Shown: positions 8,496 through 18,404 of the stretch, piece after piece | How positions within the stretch are numbered: the stretch's first letter is position 1 | How the letters are laid out: every line of letters starts with the position of its first letter | Assembly (NCBI GenBank): GCA_943333275.1 | Contig: CALQSQ010000002.1 | Span: forward strand, 49,271-113,270 | DNA length: 64,000 nt | Reading direction: 5' to 3' | Source: Akkermansia muciniphila | Lineage (GTDB): Bacteria > Verrucomicrobiota > Verrucomicrobiia > Verrucomicrobiales > V1-33 | Program-made: the position numbers and the translations under genes | The notes under the pieces: model-generated | Databases searched by the model: none | Told to the model about the DNA's origin: nothing | What the model saw: the letters and a program-made list of their open reading frames with translations, nothing else

Positions 8496-11400
8496 TTAGT
8501 TGGGGGTGAGGAGGATGCCTTGGACGGGGGTGGGGTCCGGGGCGGGGATGGGGGGGGCGGACCAGTCGAGGTGGAGGGTGGCGAGGGAGGTGCGGAGGCG
8601 GTGGAGGTCCCAGAGCTGGATGTTGTATTGGCTGCCGTTGATGGCGAGCCGGGAGCCGGTGTGATCCAGGGCGAGCCAGCCGATGGAGCGGGCATCCGGG
8701 TGATCAAGGGTGGCGAGGAGGGCGCCGGTGGTGGGATCGATGAGGTCCACGCCGTGGGAATTTCTTGAAATGGCGAGGGTGTGGCCGTCGCCGGAGAGGA
8801 CGGGGTAGTTGTAAACCTGGAGCGCGCCGGGGTTGGGTCGCGTCCAGCGCGGTGCCCAGGTGCCGACGTCCCACGCGGCGAGGCCGGCGTGGCTGGCAGT
8901 GTAAAGCGTGCGGCTGTCGGGACTGAAGACCATGTAGCACTGGAGGGTATCCGGGAGGCGGTGGACAAGGGTGCGGGTCTGCACGTCCCAGACGCAGGAG
9001 AGTTCGGCATGGTTGTCGCAGGAGGCGGAGACGATCCAGCGGCCATCGGGGCTTTGTTTCACGGGGTTCATGGGCACGCCGGGCAGGGTGAGTTTCTGCG
9101 CAGCAGCGTGCTCCCCGCGCGTGGGGACGAGCCAGAGGTCATCGCCCGCAGTGGCCGCGATCAAGCCGGTGGCGGGGCTCTGGCTCATGCGGGCCATGCT
9201 GAGCCGCGTGCCCCAGACCAACTGCGGGGCGGTGACGGACCATACGCCGTTGTTGATGGCTGAGAGCCTGCTCTGGTAAATGCCCCGGCCGGGCGCGCAA
9301 ATCCAGAACCCGCCTCCCTCGGGCGCAAACGAGACTTCATTGACGAGGCCGGTGGATAATTTCAACAACTTGCGTCCATCCGCGGCATCCAGAATCCATG
9401 TGCCGAGCGAGCCGCCTACGACGGCGAATTTTCCATCCGGAGAAAGCGCCACGCCCCAGGGGCCGCGCTGGATATTCTCATCAGGTGCCTGCCGGGGCAG
9501 TGCGACGTGCCGGACGACGTTGGGAACCGTCATGCCATAGCGCACTAACTCATGGCGGTTGGTGTCGTTGACCAGCAATGTCCGGCCGTCGGTGCTGAAT
9601 TGCAGATCGTATCCAAAGGCTGGTATCACCGCGCCGGTGCGGCCGCTGGAGAGTTCCCAGAGTCGCAGCGTGTAATCAAAGCCGATGGTCGCCAGCCATT
9701 CGCCGCTGGGATGCCAGGCCACGCCCTGCAGCTCGGAATGGTGGCCCATGAAGCGCCGGCGATGCGGGGACGGGCCATCGAGATACCAGACGAAGAGGTC
9801 GGTGACGCCGGTGCCGATGGCGATGGCCTGGCTGTCGGGACGCCAGGCGACGACGGGGAAAAAGGAATTGCTCCAGCGTGGATTTTCCAAAGTGTGGACC
9901 GTCTCACCCGTCGCGGTGTCATGGATTTCCAACGTGCCGCTCTCCCGCGCCACAATGGCCAGCCATTTTCCATCCGGGCTGAACGCCTTGGGGGCGGGAT
10001 TGGTGAGAGCGGATGAAAAACGAATGCGCTGGGTGGGATGGCGCCAGTCTTCAATCGTCACCATTTTGCCATCGATCTCCCCATAGGCGATCGACTGCCC
10101 ATCCGCAGAAAAGACCAGCCCCCAGACCCCGGCGTATTTCACTTCTGCCCAGGCCTTTTCCTTGACCTGCCAGATGCGAAAGAGGGAACCTTCGAAACAG
10201 ACAAGCAGCGCATTTCCATCCCCACTGAAACTCGTGGCCTCTTGAAAGACCAGCGAGGGATCGGGCGGGGAAATTTCCTCGTCGGGGATGGAGGATTTGA
10301 AAGTTCGCAGCCAGAGACGTTTCTCCTGCACCTCGGCGTAGATTTCTCCATTCGGCATGATGGCGGTCCAAGTGGTCTGGTGAAAGGGACGACGGTCCAC
10401 TTCGCGGAAGCCGGGCGTGGCCAGCAGGGTGATAGCATCGCTGCGTAAATCGAGATCATTTCCCAGCAGCGCAGCTTCCCTGGCCGCCTCCAATCCCGCA
10501 TCTCTCAATTCCCATTGGCCACTTTGACGGATGGCATTCACCTGCTGCGTCAGTGCCTGGTGGGATGTGGCTCGCAGGGAGGCATTGGCCCGCTGCTGGA
10601 TGACGACTCCCGTAATCACCGCGGCGGCGAGCAGCATGCTGAGGGCGGCAAGCGCCGGATGGCGTTTGGCATAGAGCCACACGCGCTCCATGGAGGAAAC
10701 CGGCCGGGCCGCGATGGCTTCGCCCGCCAGCCAAGACCGCAAATCCGCAGCAAAGGCGGCGGCAGATTCATAGCGGCGCGACGGATCCTTCGCCAGGGCG
10801 GTATGCGTGATCGTGGCCAGATCCAGTGGCACCCCCAGTTTCCGCAGCGGGGAGGGTTCGGTCTCGGCAATCTCCCGGAGCAATGCCGGCAAGCCTTCCG
10901 CCACAAAGGGCGGACGCTGCGCCAGCAATTCATAGAGGATGGCACCCAGACTGTAAACATCACTGCGCACTGTGGCCATGCGCGCATCCTTCGCCGCTAC
11001 CTCCGGCGCCAAATACTGCGGCGTGCCCAGCATCGCAATGGAACGCGTGAGATTGCTGTCGGTATTGGCGATTTTCACCAGGCCAAAATCTGCGACATAA
11101 GCGCGGTCGGTTTCATCAAAAAGAATATTTCCCGGCTTCAGATCACGATGCAGCACGCCATGCGCGTGGGCATGCGCCACGGCATCCGCCAGCTCCGCCA
11201 GCAGCGTGGCAATCTTCCGCCACTCGCCTGCAAAACGCGCGCGCCGCTCCGCCAGCGTCCCGCCGGATGCCAGCTTCATGGTGAAAAAGGGAACGCCCGC
11301 CCATTCGCCAAATTGATGCAATGGCAGGATGCCCGGGTGATTCAAATCCGCCATGGTGCGGGCTTCGAGCCGGAATCGTTCGCGCAATTCATCGGTGATC

Positions 11401-11663
11401 GACTGTGGCAGCAGCATCTTGATCGCCACCTCGCGCTGCGGGGCAATCTGCCGCGCCTGATACACAATCCCCATGCCACCCCGCGCCAGTTCGCGCAGGT
11501 TCTCATGCCCCGGAATACAGAACGATTCGGCCGGTCTGTCCTCGCGATCCAGCTCGTGAGTGACGACCACCGCCCCCCGCATCAGACATCGCGGACACAG
11601 TCCCCGCAGCCTGCCGGGAGAAAGCGCGCTGCCACAGGAAATGCAAAGGTTGGGCGGAGTCAT
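8496..11663 (-). CDS. Ser/Thr kinase with zinc-ribbon N-terminus and WD40 propeller sensor domain
   Basis: The start is placed at the ATG at 11663 (MTPPNLCISCGS...), 5 bases after the sigma factor's stop. The track's 11732 start would overlap that gene. The protein has about 1055 residues. A four-cysteine zinc ribbon (CISCGS...LCPRC) occupies residues 7-27. The kinase domain (about 50-315) has LARGGMGIVYQARQ, AIKMLL, HRDLKPGNILF and DFGLVK, so it should be catalytically active. One transmembrane helix (ALAALSMLLAAAVITGVVI) lies near 340-360. The rest (about 400-1050) is a series of WD40/beta-propeller blades (VAWHPSGEWLATIGFDYTLRLWEL is the clearest). The propeller is probably extracytoplasmic. 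Coupling to an ECF sigma factor suggests the kinase activates or modulates that sigma factor, as proposed for similar pairs in Planctomycetes and Verrucomicrobia. Confidence 0.93.
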   Translation of the reverse strand: MTPPNLCISCGSALSPGRLRGLCPRCLMRGAVVVTHELDREDRPAESFCIPGHENLRELARGGMGIVYQARQIAPQREVAIKMLLPQSITDELRERFRLEARTMADLNHPGILPLHQFGEWAGVPFFTMKLASGGTLAERRARFAGEWRKIATLLAELADAVAHAHAHGVLHRDLKPGNILFDETDRAYVADFGLVKIANTDSNLTRSIAMLGTPQYLAPEVAAKDARMATVRSDVYSLGAILYELLAQRPPFVAEGLPALLREIAETEPSPLRKLGVPLDLATITHTALAKDPSRRYESAAAFAADLRSWLAGEAIAARPVSSMERVWLYAKRHPALAALSMLLAAAVITGVVIQQRANASLRATSHQALTQQVNAIRQSGQWELRDAGLEAAREAALLGNDLDLRSDAITLLATPGFREVDRRPFHQTTWTAIMPNGEIYAEVQEKRLWLRTFKSSIPDEEISPPDPSLVFQEATSFSGDGNALLVCFEGSLFRIWQVKEKAWAEVKYAGVWGLVFSADGQSIAYGEIDGKMVTIEDWRHPTQRIRFSSALTNPAPKAFSPDGKWLAIVARESGTLEIHDTATGETVHTLENPRWSNSFFPVVAWRPDSQAIAIGTGVTDLFVWYLDGPSPHRRRFMGHHSELQGVAWHPSGEWLATIGFDYTLRLWELSSGRTGAVIPAFGYDLQFSTDGRTLLVNDTNRHELVRYGMTVPNVVRHVALPRQAPDENIQRGPWGVALSPDGKFAVVGGSLGTWILDAADGRKLLKLSTGLVNEVSFAPEGGGFWICAPGRGIYQSRLSAINNGVWSVTAPQLVWGTRLSMARMSQSPATGLIAATAGDDLWLVPTRGEHAAAQKLTLPGVPMNPVKQSPDGRWIVSASCDNHAELSCVWDVQTRTLVHRLPDTLQCYMVFSPDSRTLYTASHAGLAAWDVGTWAPRWTRPNPGALQVYNYPVLSGDGHTLAISRNSHGVDLIDPTTGALLATLDHPDARSIGWLALDHTGSRLAINGSQYNIQLWDLHRLRTSLATLHLDWSAPPIPAPDPTPVQGILLTPN

Positions 11664-11667
11664 GGTC

Positions 11668-12414
11668 CTAATACTCTGCGGAAATCGGCGGGGAAGTTTC
11701 TGACGGAAAGCCCGGGCTGGCCAGCACCTCATAGAGATGCCTCATCTCCTCCGCGACCTCATGCGGCGCGCTCACGGTCCGGGCGATTTGCAATTCCAGT
11801 CGCTCGCGAAATTGTTGACGCAGCCGCAGGATCTGCGATTTCACGGCGCCCAGACTCATTCCCAACTGCTCTGCCGCCTGTTCATAAGGAATCGGCTGCG
11901 AACCTGCAGGTAAAAATGCCAGCAGCACCTGCAGCGCCGCACCTCGTCCGTCCTCCTCCCACTCCGTCGCCAGCGATTCCAGGGCCGCATCCATGACTTG
12001 CTCCGCCCAGGCCTGGTCAAATATTTTCGTCGTGGCCACGTCCCAATCCCCGGGCTCGAATCCTTCCTCTGCCATGGCATCAAGGCTGGCCAGCATCTGC
12101 CCTCCACCACGTTTCTGAGCATGGTTGTGTTCGCGATCTTTGTGCAGCACCCGCATCAGCGCGCCCAGGAGAAAATTCCGAAATTTACCCCGCGCCCGAT
12201 CCGCCCGATGCCAGCCCTTGGAGGCCAGCAGTGAACTGAAAAATTCCTGCGTCATATCCTCCGCATCCGCCTGCTTCCATCCCTGCTGCCTAAGAAAATC
12301 CGCGACCGGACGCCAGTAGGCCTGGCACAACTTTCCCAGAGCCTCGCGCCCCGCAGCATCGCCGTTCATCGTGGCCCGGGCCAGCACGCTCCAGTGTGTC
12401 GTGGGAAAGTTCAT
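11668..12414 (-). CDS. ECF-family RNA polymerase sigma factor, kinase-associated type
   Basis: This 248-residue protein starts MNFPTTHWSVLARA, an N-terminus characteristic of the ECF sigma factors encoded beside Ser/Thr kinases. Region 2 (about 25-110) includes AEDMTQEFFSSLLASKGWHR for promoter melting and -10 recognition. Region 4 (about 165-215) holds the helix-turn-helix IPYEQAAEQLGMSLGAVKSQ that contacts the -35 element. The C-terminal tail of about 30 residues is longer than in minimal ECFs and may be the phosphoacceptor or partner-binding segment. Its stop is 5 bases from the start of the kinase gene, so the two form an operon. It likely directs transcription of a stress or surface regulon in response to the kinase. 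Confidence 0.92.
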   Translation of the reverse strand: MNFPTTHWSVLARATMNGDAAGREALGKLCQAYWRPVADFLRQQGWKQADAEDMTQEFFSSLLASKGWHRADRARGKFRNFLLGALMRVLHKDREHNHAQKRGGGQMLASLDAMAEEGFEPGDWDVATTKIFDQAWAEQVMDAALESLATEWEEDGRGAALQVLLAFLPAGSQPIPYEQAAEQLGMSLGAVKSQILRLRQQFRERLELQIARTVSAPHEVAEEMRHLYEVLASPGFPSETSPPISAEY

Positions 12415-12547
12415 CGTTAACCTGTGGCGATCCTATCAGGCAGCCCACAGCGGGCAATCGCAAAAATTTCTGAAAACCTGCAAGGACAACATTTCCATCC
12501 CAAAATTCCCTGCTGGCAACGGCGGGAATTTACGTTATTTCATTTCC

Positions 12548-13807
12548 ATGAACTGGACCCGCGCCTTGCTCACCACTCTGATGCTCACACCCTTCGCCGC
12601 CGCGCCCGCAGAGGACGCATCGGAGGATGAACTGCTATTCTTTGGCACGGGAGTGGAAACCCCCACACCCATCAAGGCCCCGCCTCCCCCGCCCGTCGAT
12701 CCTCCCGAGCCCGCACCAGCAGAAGCCGCATTGAAACTGGACGTTGCTTCCCTCGGTCTTCTGCTGCTCGACGCGCCAAGGCAATCCGCCGTCGTGGCCC
12801 GGCCGGAACTGCTCAAGGCCAGCGGCCGTCAAAGCGGCACCGGGAAACCGGAACTCAATTTCCAAAAAGGCGGCGACGCCATGCAGACCGCGCTGCAATA
12901 CGCGCTGGCCGCCGTGCGCCAGCAGAAAGTCGCCGTGCCCTCAGGTGTCACCATCACCTATCAACTGGCCGGTGACTATGCAAACCATGAGCACGACAGC
13001 GCAGGCCTGGCCGCCGGTGTGCTACTGCATTCCATGATCACAGGGACGAAAGTGGATTCCAATATCATCCTCTGTGGCGGTCTGGGCAAGGCAGGCGTCG
13101 TCACACCCGCCAATGCGCTCGGGCTGCGACTGCGCGCCGCCCCGGATAACGGCACGATGACGCTCGGCGTGGCCCTGGAATCCGAACCAGAGATCCGCGA
13201 CCTCGCGCTGATGGGCGAACCCGCCACGCTGCTGCGCTGTGAAGTCATCGGCCTCGTCACCTTTCCCGATGCCCTCGCCCTGGCCTCCGCCACCCCGCCG
13301 CCAAACCTCGCCAAAGCACGGGAAATTTTCCAGAGTATCCGCACCGCCTGCGCCGCAACTCCCGTGGGCACCTTTATCAAGAACCCGAAGGTCCAGCAGA
13401 AGCTGAATGAAGTGCTCACGCTCGCCCCACAGCACCTCTCCGCCCGCCTGCTCCTGCAAGCAGGCACCGGAAAACTTCCCGGTCGCATGACCTACCTCAC
13501 CAGCCAGCAGGCCATCCTCACCGCCACGCAACCGTTCGTCATCGCCCTCAGAAAACAAGACGCCGCCGAGATGCGCAAGACCGCCACCTCCGGCGGAAAC
13601 ACCCTCAGTCTCATGCAGGCGCGCATTCATCCGACCGTGGAGCGCTACCTCGTCACCACCCGCGCCTTCATGCGCGCGACCAACAACTATCTCGAACTCA
13701 GCACCGCCCCGCAATTCGCCGGCATGCGCCAGAAGGCGCGCGATGAATGCATCAAACTGGAGAATGATCTGAAGGCTGAGAAGGTGAAATTGGAGTCAAA
13801 GAAATAA
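12548..13807 (+). CDS. Secreted protein with a possible degenerate Lon-protease-like fold
   Basis: The track ORF opens at 12371, inside the antisense sigma-factor gene. The ATG at 12548 begins a signal peptide (MNWTRALLTTLMLTPFAAAPAE) and gives 419 residues. A proline-rich spacer (IKAPPPPPVDPPEPAPAEA) follows. Residues about 130-230 resemble the Lon/S16 proteolytic fold: HDSAGLAAGVLLHSMITG aligns with the serine motif (usually PSAG). ILCGGLGKAGVVTPANALGL aligns with the segment that carries the catalytic lysine in Lon, but no lysine is in place there. If the similarity is real, this would be a non-peptidase scaffold or pseudoenzyme. The C-terminal 180 residues are helical and end in a charged coiled coil (LENDLKAEKVKLESKK). 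The assignment rests on motif resemblance by eye. Confidence 0.6.
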   Translation: MNWTRALLTTLMLTPFAAAPAEDASEDELLFFGTGVETPTPIKAPPPPPVDPPEPAPAEAALKLDVASLGLLLLDAPRQSAVVARPELLKASGRQSGTGKPELNFQKGGDAMQTALQYALAAVRQQKVAVPSGVTITYQLAGDYANHEHDSAGLAAGVLLHSMITGTKVDSNIILCGGLGKAGVVTPANALGLRLRAAPDNGTMTLGVALESEPEIRDLALMGEPATLLRCEVIGLVTFPDALALASATPPPNLAKAREIFQSIRTACAATPVGTFIKNPKVQQKLNEVLTLAPQHLSARLLLQAGTGKLPGRMTYLTSQQAILTATQPFVIALRKQDAAEMRKTATSGGNTLSLMQARIHPTVERYLVTTRAFMRATNNYLELSTAPQFAGMRQKARDECIKLENDLKAEKVKLESKK

Positions 13808-13843
13808 GGCCCCCGTGCCCCGGCGTTTCCATTTCCATTTCAA

Positions 13844-15079
13844 ATGAATTCGCCGACTCTTTCCCGCACCGCCTGGCTCACTGTGGCCCTGCTCTGGCCG
13901 GTGGCGATGCTGAACTACCTCGACCGGCAGATTTTCTCCACGATGAAGCAGTCGATCATGGCTGGCGTGCCGGACATTGGCAATGATGCGAGGTTCGGGG
14001 AACTGATGGCGGTGTTTCTTTTTGTCTATGGACTCTTCAGCCCCATCGGAGGTTACGTGGCGGATCGTTTCAACAGGCGATGGGTCATCATTGGCAGCCT
14101 GGCAGTCTGGTCCACGGTCACCTTCCTCACCGGGCACGCACGGACCTACGAGCAACTCTGGTGGGCGCGCGCGCTCATGGGCGTGAGCGAGGCGTGTTAC
14201 ATTCCAGCAGGCCTCGCCTTGCTCGCAGACTTCCACGCAGGCGGCACCCGCTCGCGGGCCATCGGCATTCACCAGTCGGGAATTTATTTCGGCATCATTC
14301 TCGGAGGCACCGGCGGACTCATCGCCGATTCCAGCCACGGCTGGGGCGCGGCATTCACCTGGTTCGGACTCGCAGGCGTGATCTATGCGGCCGTGCTGGT
14401 TTTCTTTTTAAAGAATGCCCCGCGTGATGAAGCGGCTGTTGGTGGCGATGGAAATGGCAGCGTGTGGTCGTCGCTGCGAGGACTCTTCGGCATTGGGTCC
14501 TTCCTACTGCTGGTGCTGTATTTCACCCTTCCTGGCATGCCGGGATGGGTGGTGAAAAGCTGGATGCCCGCGCTGCTGGCGGAAACATTTCATCTCGGCC
14601 AGGGTCACGCCGGTGTCTCCGCCACCCTCTGGGTCACCATCGCCTCGCTCGGCGGTGTGCTGCTGGGCGGCGCGCTCTCAGACCGCTGGATGCGACGCTC
14701 CCAGCGCGGACACATTTACATCAGTGCGCTGGGCATGGTGCTCTGCATCCCGGCGCTCTTCGGCATTGGTTACGCCCCCACCCTCAACGTGGCCATCGGC
14801 TTTCTCATCCTCTTCGGACTCGGCTGGGGATTCTTCGACACCAACAACATGCCCATCCTCTGCCAGATCGTCCCCGTCCGCCTGCGCGCCACCGGCTATG
14901 GCCTGATGAACATGGCCAGCATCACCGTGGGTGGTTTCGCAGTGAAAAAAGTGGGGGCCATGCGCGATGCCGGAGCACCGCCATCATTGATCTTTGGCAT
15001 CTGCGCCATTGCCGCAGCCGTTGCCGTCGCACTGGTCCTGTTCATCAAACCCCGGCCTGCGGAGTCTCCCCTCGTATAA
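13844..15079 (+). CDS. Major facilitator superfamily transporter
   Basis: This 411-residue inner-membrane protein has about 12 hydrophobic segments. Near the N-terminus, LNYLDRQIFSTMKQSIM and ADRFNRRWVIIGSLAVWS fit the first helix and the loop 2-3 signature of MFS carriers (GG-x-ADR-FNRR). A second half-signature lies at LSDRWMRRSQRGHIYISALGM. The overall style resembles the Spinster/anion-cation-symporter branch, which moves sugars, sugar acids or organic anions with protons. The gene follows the Lon-like gene by 36 bases but has no functional link I can see. The substrate cannot be told from sequence. Confidence 0.88.
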   Translation: MNSPTLSRTAWLTVALLWPVAMLNYLDRQIFSTMKQSIMAGVPDIGNDARFGELMAVFLFVYGLFSPIGGYVADRFNRRWVIIGSLAVWSTVTFLTGHARTYEQLWWARALMGVSEACYIPAGLALLADFHAGGTRSRAIGIHQSGIYFGIILGGTGGLIADSSHGWGAAFTWFGLAGVIYAAVLVFFLKNAPRDEAAVGGDGNGSVWSSLRGLFGIGSFLLLVLYFTLPGMPGWVVKSWMPALLAETFHLGQGHAGVSATLWVTIASLGGVLLGGALSDRWMRRSQRGHIYISALGMVLCIPALFGIGYAPTLNVAIGFLILFGLGWGFFDTNNMPILCQIVPVRLRATGYGLMNMASITVGGFAVKKVGAMRDAGAPPSLIFGICAIAAAVAVALVLFIKPRPAESPLV

Positions 15080-15101
15080 GGTAGAGACCGCAGATTTCCG
15101 C

Positions 15102-16481
15102 CTAAGGTTTTTTCAGATCCTTCTGCAAATCCTTCTGCATCTTGTTGAGGAACTGCTCCACCCAACCGATGTTGTATTTCCCGCTCTTGAAGTCCGAGTT
15201 GTCGAGAATGGCCTGCTGGAAGGGAATGGTCGTCTTGATGCCCTCGACCAGAAACTCCGTCAGCGCGCGCTGCATCCGGGCGATGGCGATGTCCCGCGTC
15301 GCGCCCGTGACGATCAATTTGGCGATCATCGAGTCGTAATAAGGCGGCACCTGGTAGCCGGAGTAAATGTGTGAATCAACCCGCACGCCGCGTCCACCCG
15401 GGGCGTAGAAATTCTTAATCCTTCCCGGACTCGGCGCGAAGTTGTTGAAGGGATCCTCCGCATTAATCCGGCATTCGATGGAATGGCGGCGCGGCTCGTT
15501 TTTCTTCACGTGAGGCGAGAGCGGCTCACCGGAGGCAATCCGGATTTGCTCCTTGATGAGATCGCAGTCGTAAACTTCCTCGGTCACAGGATGCTCCACC
15601 TGAATCCGCGTGTTCATTTCCATGAAGTAAAAATTCTCCTTGTCGTCCACCAGGTATTCAATCGTCCCGGCATTGACGTAGCCAATCTCCTCACAGAGCT
15701 TGACCGAGGCGGCACCCATGCGCTTGCGCAAACGTTCGCTGATGAATGGCGACGGGCATTCCTCGATAATCTTCTGGTTGCGCCGCTGCAGGCTGCAATC
15801 CCGCTCGCCGAGGTGCACCACATTGCCCTTGGAATCACCAATGATTTGAAACTCAATGTGGTGGGGATTTTCCACCAGCTTCTCCATATACATGTCCCCG
15901 TTGCCGAAACATTTCTCGGCCTCGGCCTTCGCCGCCGCAAAGGAGGACAGCAGCGTGGCTTCATTGTGCACAGCCCGCATGCCTCGTCCACCACCACCGG
16001 CGGAGGCTTTGATCATGACGGGGTAACCAATTTTCGCCGCCCATTCCTGCGCTTCCTTCTCCGTGGAAATAAGTCCGTCCGTCCCGGGGGTGATCGGAAT
16101 CTTGTATTTCCTGGCTGTGGCCCGGGCGCGGTTTTTGTCGCCCATCAGATCGATGACATCCGCGCTTGGCCCGATGAACTTGATTTTGCAGCTCTCGCAA
16201 ATCCGGGCAAACTTCGCGTTCTCACTGAGGAATCCGTATCCCGGGTGGATGGCATCCACATTCGCCACCTCGGCCGCGCTGATGATCCGGTCGATCATGA
16301 GGTAACTCTGACTGCTGGGACCGGGCCCGATGCAAATGGCATCGTCCGCCAGCTGCACATGCATCGAGCGCTCATCGGCTTTGGAATATACGGCCACGGT
16401 ACGCACACCCAGCTCTTTGCAGGCACGAATGACACGCAGGGCGATTTCGCCGCGGTTGGCTACGAGGATCTTTTTAAACAT
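15102..16481 (-). CDS. accC: Acetyl-CoA carboxylase, biotin carboxylase subunit
   Basis: This 459-residue protein matches the usual AccC length. It catalyses ATP- and bicarbonate-dependent carboxylation of biotin on AccB, the first half-reaction of malonyl-CoA synthesis. The N-terminal domain starts [20 protein letters not shown]. The ATP-grasp domain has the glycine-rich loop [10 protein letters not shown] near residue 165. [14 protein letters not shown] near 288-301 holds metal-binding and catalytic residues. [11 protein letters not shown] and the C-terminal AINAEDP-like motif (CRINAEDPF) are also in place. The last residues are Lys-rich ([11 protein letters not shown]). It is downstream of accB on the same strand (107-base gap), the normal accBC order. 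Confidence 0.97.
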   Translation of the reverse strand: MFKKILVANRGEIALRVIRACKELGVRTVAVYSKADERSMHVQLADDAICIGPGPSSQSYLMIDRIISAAEVANVDAIHPGYGFLSENAKFARICESCKIKFIGPSADVIDLMGDKNRARATARKYKIPITPGTDGLISTEKEAQEWAAKIGYPVMIKASAGGGGRGMRAVHNEATLLSSFAAAKAEAEKCFGNGDMYMEKLVENPHHIEFQIIGDSKGNVVHLGERDCSLQRRNQKIIEECPSPFISERLRKRMGAASVKLCEEIGYVNAGTIEYLVDDKENFYFMEMNTRIQVEHPVTEEVYDCDLIKEQIRIASGEPLSPHVKKNEPRRHSIECRINAEDPFNNFAPSPGRIKNFYAPGGRGVRVDSHIYSGYQVPPYYDSMIAKLIVTGATRDIAIARMQRALTEFLVEGIKTTIPFQQAILDNSDFKSGKYNIGWVEQFLNKMQKDLQKDLKKP

Positions 16482-16588
16482 GAACGGGGGATGGAGGGAG
16501 GCCGGGGATTGGATGCAAACCCCTGGAACGGTGGCGAGTCGGAACGTGCAAGGGCGGGACGAATGGGAGAATCAAGACGGCAGTGAAT

Positions 16589-17065
16589 CTACTTTAATTC
16601 AAACAGAGGCTGGTCGTATTGCACTGGCGTGCCATCGCTGGCGAGAACCCTGGCCAGTGTGCCGGCCTTCTCAGACTTGATTTCATTCATGACTTTCATC
16701 GCTTCGATGATGCAAACAATCATCCCCTCCTCAATCCAGTCCCCCTCCTTCACGATGGGCGACTCTCCGGGAGAGGTGCTCCGGTAAAAAGTTCCGACCA
16801 TCGGGGAATCAATCGTCATTCCGTTGGGGGCAGCCGGCTCAGCCGAGGGGGACTCAGTGGCGGCCGGGGGTAGCATCGGGCTCACTGGCTGCGGGGCCAC
16901 GGGCGCGGCCGGAGGCTGCGGCGGATGGGCCATCGAATTGAGAAAGGCTTCATAATCCATGCCCTTCTTGAGTTTGATTTTCATGCCATCCCGCTCCATG
17001 TGAAAGAGCGAGAGGTCGTGGCGCTTCATCATTTCGATGATCTGGCGGATTTCTTTAAGGTCCAA
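16589..17065 (-). CDS. accB: Biotin carboxyl carrier protein of acetyl-CoA carboxylase
   Basis: This 158-residue protein has the usual AccB layout. An N-terminal segment MDLKEIRQIIEMMKRHDLS is typical of the family. A Pro/Ala-rich linker (about 55-85) follows. The C-terminal biotinyl domain contains SPMVGTFYRSTSPGESP and the biotinylation site EAMKVMNEI, where the lysine receives biotin from BirA. It carries carboxybiotin from AccC to the carboxyltransferase. It is first in an accB-accC operon whose promoter should lie in the 17066-17378 gap. Confidence 0.97.
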   Translation of the reverse strand: MDLKEIRQIIEMMKRHDLSLFHMERDGMKIKLKKGMDYEAFLNSMAHPPQPPAAPVAPQPVSPMLPPAATESPSAEPAAPNGMTIDSPMVGTFYRSTSPGESPIVKEGDWIEEGMIVCIIEAMKVMNEIKSEKAGTLARVLASDGTPVQYDQPLFELK

Positions 17066-17378
17066 GGTAATGGCTCCAGGTGGATGATTGATAAATGTTG
17101 GGTGGCGCGGGGTGGCTAAACCCCGGCGAGAATAGTGATCGAGACCAACGCTGGCCCCGGAGGCATGGCGAAATTAGAATTAATCTCCCCATCGTCAAGT
17201 GTCTGATACATGCCCCCTGCCCATCCGGCAATCCTAATATTTTCCCCACCCCCGACCCGAATTGCACCCCCCGCCTCCGTTTCCGCCCCCTGTCACGCAC
17301 CTCCAATCAGAACAATGTCAAAAATCCGCTTGCAATACCCCTCCCGATAGCCACTATGCCAGCCCGCGCAAGCTAAAC
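17066..17378. other. Intergenic region upstream of accB and tRNA-Glu
   Basis: About 310 bases lie between the divergent accB and tRNA-Glu genes. I find no coding signal on either strand. The region should hold the accBC promoter and the tRNA promoter, but I cannot place either with confidence. Confidence 0.5.
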
Positions 17379-17453
17379 GACCTCTTCGTCCAGCGGTTAG
17401 GACACGGCACTTTCACTGCTGTAACACGGGTTCGATTCCCGTAGAGGTCGCCA
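17379..17453 (+). tRNA. tRNA-Glu (anticodon TTC)
   Basis: The 75-base cloverleaf is readable. The acceptor arm GACCTCT pairs with AGAGGTC, followed by G and an encoded CCA. The anticodon loop CTTTCAC shows TTC, and the T-arm ACGGG-TTCGATT-CCCGT is perfect. The sequence closely follows bacterial tRNA-Glu genes (TTCGTCCAGCGGTTAGGACAC). The genes just downstream are accessory, so its 3' end is a plausible integration site, but I saw no second copy of the 3' end elsewhere in the window. Confidence 0.96.
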
Positions 17454-18404
17454 TTCCTTATCCAAGGCTGATTCCAGCGTTTTTGAGTGAGGCAAAAGGG
17501 GTGAAGTAATACAGAAAGTAATACGCCTCGTCAGATTATTCCACCCAGTATCACAGTAGTTCAAAGCAAGAGCGTTCGGAAAGTCGCAGGGAAATATGAG
17601 ACGAACTTGTTTTTGCTGAGGAACCCGGGATTTCTCCAAAAATTCGCAACAATGCGATCTTGGCAGGACCGTCTCTGACTTCAATGCCGAGCCGCTTTCA
17701 CACGATGTCCTCTTGCTCCAGAGCACTTCAAACCACTTAATCCCTCGCGCGTGCGCGGGAGAATTGCATCTGCGCCTCTAGATTGGGGTTTTTCAAAGCA
17801 ATAAGACACCCTTGGTTGGAATGGCCTCAAATCAATTTTGAGCCATGGATTCTGAAAGTGGCTGAGAAAACCGTCCGGAAATGCTAAACCGTTTCCGGAC
17901 GCTGTCGGCCCGGCGATCACGAGCGAAATATGCGCCGAGCCTTGCCGCAACCCGCCCTTGGACCCATGATTCATCTGAGGATGATGAGCAGGATGTTGGG
18001 CTTCGAGGGCTCGGCGGCAATGACGAAACCCGATGCGAACAGAAGACACAGGAGACGTGCCTTGATGCAGGGAACCAACAGCACACGAAGAACGAATCCG
18101 GACAGGAGTTTCTGGGGTGGGCAGGAGGGTCGGCTCCCTTCGCCCACCGGGGAAAAGAGACCCGACAACCACGCCTTCCTTCCCCGATCAAATATCTTGC
18201 ACGCACCTCCCATCCGCGCTCTCATCCCGTCGTCTGATGAACCTCAAACCCGCCAGCCTTCTTCTCAAGCGAGCCGTCGTCACGGCCCGCCGAATTTGGC
18301 TGGCCTGACCACCACGGTTTGAGGAACTCCCGCGCTGTCGCTTTTCATCATTTAAAGCCATCAGACACAGCCCATCCGGGCGGAACCTCAGACCGGTTCC
18401 TCCC
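17454..18404. other. Gene-poor stretch with decayed sequence
   Basis: Nearly 950 bases between the tRNA and the EamA transporter have no convincing intact gene. Overlapping short ORFs exist in all frames with no conserved motif. The one recognisable item is a sulfatase N-terminus fragment, listed separately. The stretch looks like degraded insertion material behind a tRNA. Confidence 0.6.
17944..18066 (-). pseudogene. Sulfatase N-terminus remnant
   Basis: On the minus strand the reading frame gives a signal-peptide-like stretch (ARLLCLLFASGFVIAAE) followed by PSKPNILLII, the first strand of the secreted type-I sulfatases abundant in Verrucomicrobia (usually ...KPNILLIISDD). Directly after LLII the frame meets a stop. 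In the neighbouring frame the text continues QMNHGSKGG, as if the catalytic DD pair and the frame had been lost. No later sulfatase motif (CxPxR) is seen, so only the first 40 codons or so survive. Confidence 0.45.

Noticed and set aside
10515-11996. 493-aa plus-strand ORF opposite the kinase and sigma-factor genes
   Set aside because: It runs across two well-supported minus-strand genes with clear kinase and ECF motifs, and its own translation shows no domain.
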